NCBI GenBank assembly: GCA_025450195.1
Contig: JANWHW010000034.1
Location: 1 to 43,467, forward strand
Direction of reading: 5' to 3'
Origin: Solirubrobacterales bacterium
Lineage (GTDB): Bacteria; Actinomycetota; Thermoleophilia; Solirubrobacterales; 70-9
DNA: 43,467 bases
In this document: positions 41,896-43,467 of the stretch, piece after piece
How positions within the stretch are numbered: position 1 is the stretch's first letter
How the letters are laid out: every line of letters begins with the position of its first letter
Position numbers and translations under genes: made by a program
The notes under the pieces: generated by a model
The model's database searches: none
Seen by the model: only the letters and a program-made list of their open reading frames with translations
Told to the model about the DNA's origin: nothing

Positions 41896-41979
41896 CGCGG
41901 TCGCGCCCTGTTGTCATTCCCTGCCCATATTTGCGCCGTATCCACGTCCCTCTGACCGCCCGAGGAGGAGTCGCCGACT

Positions 41980-43467
41980 TTGGCACGTTCAAACGCTGCC
42001 CCCGTAACACGCAGGAGTTTTTCCCGACTTAAGAATCCGCTCGAAGTCCCCCATCTGATCGACATTCAACGTCGCTCGTTCGAAGAGCTGACGGATCCGA
42101 AGAAGGGTGGGCTACGAGAGACGATCAGCGACATATCCCCGATCGAGGACTACACGGGGAATCTCGCAATCGTCTTCGGGGAGTTCAAATTCGAAGAGCC
42201 GGCTCACTCCATTGAGGAGTGTCGTGAGAAGGACATGACCTACTCGCGGCCGCTGACGGCAACCGTCGCCTTCCAGAACAAAGAGACGGGGGAGATCCGC
42301 GAGCAGGCCGTCTTCATGGGGGACTTCCCATGGATGACCGACCGCGGCACCTTCATCATCAACGGCACCGAGCGCGTCGTCGTCACCCAGCTTGTCCGCT
42401 CCCCCGGTGCCTATGTGATGGCGCCCAAGGACCCGGAGAAGCAAGTCTTCATCGCCAACCTGATGCCCGCCCGCGGCTCTTGGCTCGAGCTCGAAATCGA
42501 CAAAAAGGGCCGCGTCTTCGTGCGCATCGATCGCAAGCGCAAACTGCCGGTGACCGTGCTGCTGCGTGCGATGGGCTACGTCGAGGACGAGCAGCTGCTG
42601 AAGATGTTCGACAACTCGGTCTACATCAGACACACGATCGAGGCCGACACCGAAGCGACCAAAACCGAAGAAGGCGCCCTGATTGAGCTGTTCAAGAAGC
42701 AGCGCCCGGGCGAGCCTCCCTCAGTTGATGCCGCCAAGGCGTTGCTGGAGCAACTCTTCTTCGATCCCAAGCGCTATGACCTGACGCGGGTCGGCCGTTA
42801 CAAGCTGAACGCGCGTCTTGACCTGGACATCGATCTCGACAACCGGGTCCTGACCCACGACGACATCATCGCTCTGGTCAAGGAGCTGGTCAGCCTGCCG
42901 AAGCTTCTTGGCATTCCCGAGGAGATCGACGAGGAGAACCCGATCAAGGACTACGCGGCGGAGGCGATCACCTACCCGCGCGAGCCGGTCAACGAGCACC
43001 TCGACGAGTACGAGCACTTCGGCAACCGCCGCCTGCGCACGGTCGGCGAGCTGATCCAGGAGGCGTTCCGGATCGGCCTCTACCGCATGGAGCGCGTCGT
43101 GCGCGAGCGTCTGACGACCGAGGACGCCGACACGATCACCCCGCAGACGATCGTCAACATCCGCCCGGTGGTGGCGGCGCTGAAGGAGTTCTTCGGCTCC
43201 AGCCAGCTGTCGCAGTTCATGGACCAGACGAACAGCCTCTCCGGGCTCCGGCACCGGCGGCGCCTGTCCGCTCTGGGCGCCGGCGGCCTGACCCGTGAGC
43301 GCGCCCCGATCGAGGTCCGCGACGTGCACCCCACCCACTACGGCCGGATGTGCCCGATCGAGACCCCCGAGGGCCCGAACATCGGCCTGATCGGCTCGCT
43401 GTCCTCCTACGCGGAGATCTCCGAGCACGGCTTCGTCACCACCCCGTACCGGATCGTCAAGGACGGC
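41980..43467 (+). CDS. rpoB: RNA polymerase beta subunit (partial, 3' end outside)
   Basis: 496 codons are open to the edge. The TTG at 41980 is the likely start (GAGGAGGAG at 41962-41970; encoded ARSNAAPVTRRSFSRLKNPLEVPHLIDIQRRSF). No ATG fits. Recognisable parts are the beta1 protrusion (MTDRGTFIINGTERVVVTQLVRSPG), the rifampicin region (FFGSSQLSQFMDQ, ~residues 400-430), and RDVHPTHYGRMCPIETPEGPNIGLIGSLSSY. The rifampicin region differs from both E. coli and M. tuberculosis at several places (see findings). It continues past the window. Confidence 0.96.
   Translation, partial: MARSNAAPVTRRSFSRLKNPLEVPHLIDIQRRSFEELTDPKKGGLRETISDISPIEDYTGNLAIVFGEFKFEEPAHSIEECREKDMTYSRPLTATVAFQNKETGEIREQAVFMGDFPWMTDRGTFIINGTERVVVTQLVRSPGAYVMAPKDPEKQVFIANLMPARGSWLELEIDKKGRVFVRIDRKRKLPVTVLLRAMGYVEDEQLLKMFDNSVYIRHTIEADTEATKTEEGALIELFKKQRPGEPPSVDAAKALLEQLFFDPKRYDLTRVGRYKLNARLDLDIDLDNRVLTHDDIIALVKELVSLPKLLGIPEEIDEENPIKDYAAEAITYPREPVNEHLDEYEHFGNRRLRTVGELIQEAFRIGLYRMERVVRERLTTEDADTITPQTIVNIRPVVAALKEFFGSSQLSQFMDQTNSLSGLRHRRRLSALGAGGLTRERAPIEVRDVHPTHYGRMCPIETPEGPNIGLIGSLSSYAEISEHGFVTTPYRIVKDG

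Noticed and set aside
42721..43428. 235-codon minus-strand frame across rpoB
   Set aside because: It is antisense to conserved rpoB sequence; composition is typical of GC-driven open frames.

Overview
The window is chromosomal DNA from a high-GC bacterium, most likely an actinobacterium of the class Thermoleophilia (Solirubrobacterales-like). The reasons are the dense GC-rich coding, frequent GTG/TTG starts, DUF3159- and DUF3556-type membrane proteins, a SigA-type sigma factor end with actinobacterial character, and the gene order tRNA-Thr / rpmG-secE-nusG-rplK-rplA-rplJ-rplL-rpoB. The taxon is an inference from protein character, not from a database search.

Layout. (1) 1-231: end of the primary sigma factor gene, closed by a perfect 14-bp hairpin. 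(2) 232-20147: an accessory metabolic region of short operons on both strands. It holds a cytochrome P450, a Baeyer-Villiger-type flavin monooxygenase, four small-molecule enzymes of the VOC and alpha/beta-hydrolase types, an amidase divergent from a TetR repressor with a 16-bp palindrome between them, a stand-alone PilT ATPase, a cupredoxin lipoprotein, several exported proteins of unknown function, two actinobacterial membrane protein families, and a coupled trio (phytoene-desaturase-like, GrpB-like, DHFR-like). (3) 20148-22957: a 470-bp gene-poor stretch followed by a large exported surface protein whose first half is visibly less GC-rich than its neighbours.

(4) 22958-35972: a leftward cluster that encodes a Gram-positive-type conjugation (type IV secretion) apparatus. 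In transcription order it has a TraG/VirD4-like coupling ATPase, SSB, a sigma factor fused to a zinc-finger anti-sigma-like domain and a membrane-anchored Ser/Pro-rich tail, a second membrane-anchored Pro/Ser-rich protein, a TcpC-like protein, a small VirB2-like two-TM protein, a TcpE-like protein, a VirB4-like ATPase, a VirB6/TrbL-like channel protein, a small membrane protein, and a wall hydrolase with transglycosylase and VanY-like parts. Overlapping ATGA junctions show tight operons. I see no relaxase and no integrase, so this is either a domesticated DNA/protein export device or an element that depends on outside factors. The sigma factor and its neighbour share an unusual short aromatic motif (E-F-G/S-F-E type) at their exported C-termini. 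That motif is the best candidate here for an undescribed regulatory or surface system.

(5) 36088-36398: tRNA-Thr(GGT) with a small XRE repressor gene abutting its 3' end. (6) 36477-36595: a 42-bp palindromic element whose relative lies at 443-516, plus a 22-bp tandem repeat. (7) 36666-43467: an acyl-CoA dehydrogenase and then the core translation/transcription operon. Two proteins in it have unusual extensions (a ~120-residue acidic tail on L10 and a long charged N-terminus on SecE), the L10 leader and the rplL-rpoB attenuator are visible, and rpoB runs off the right edge.
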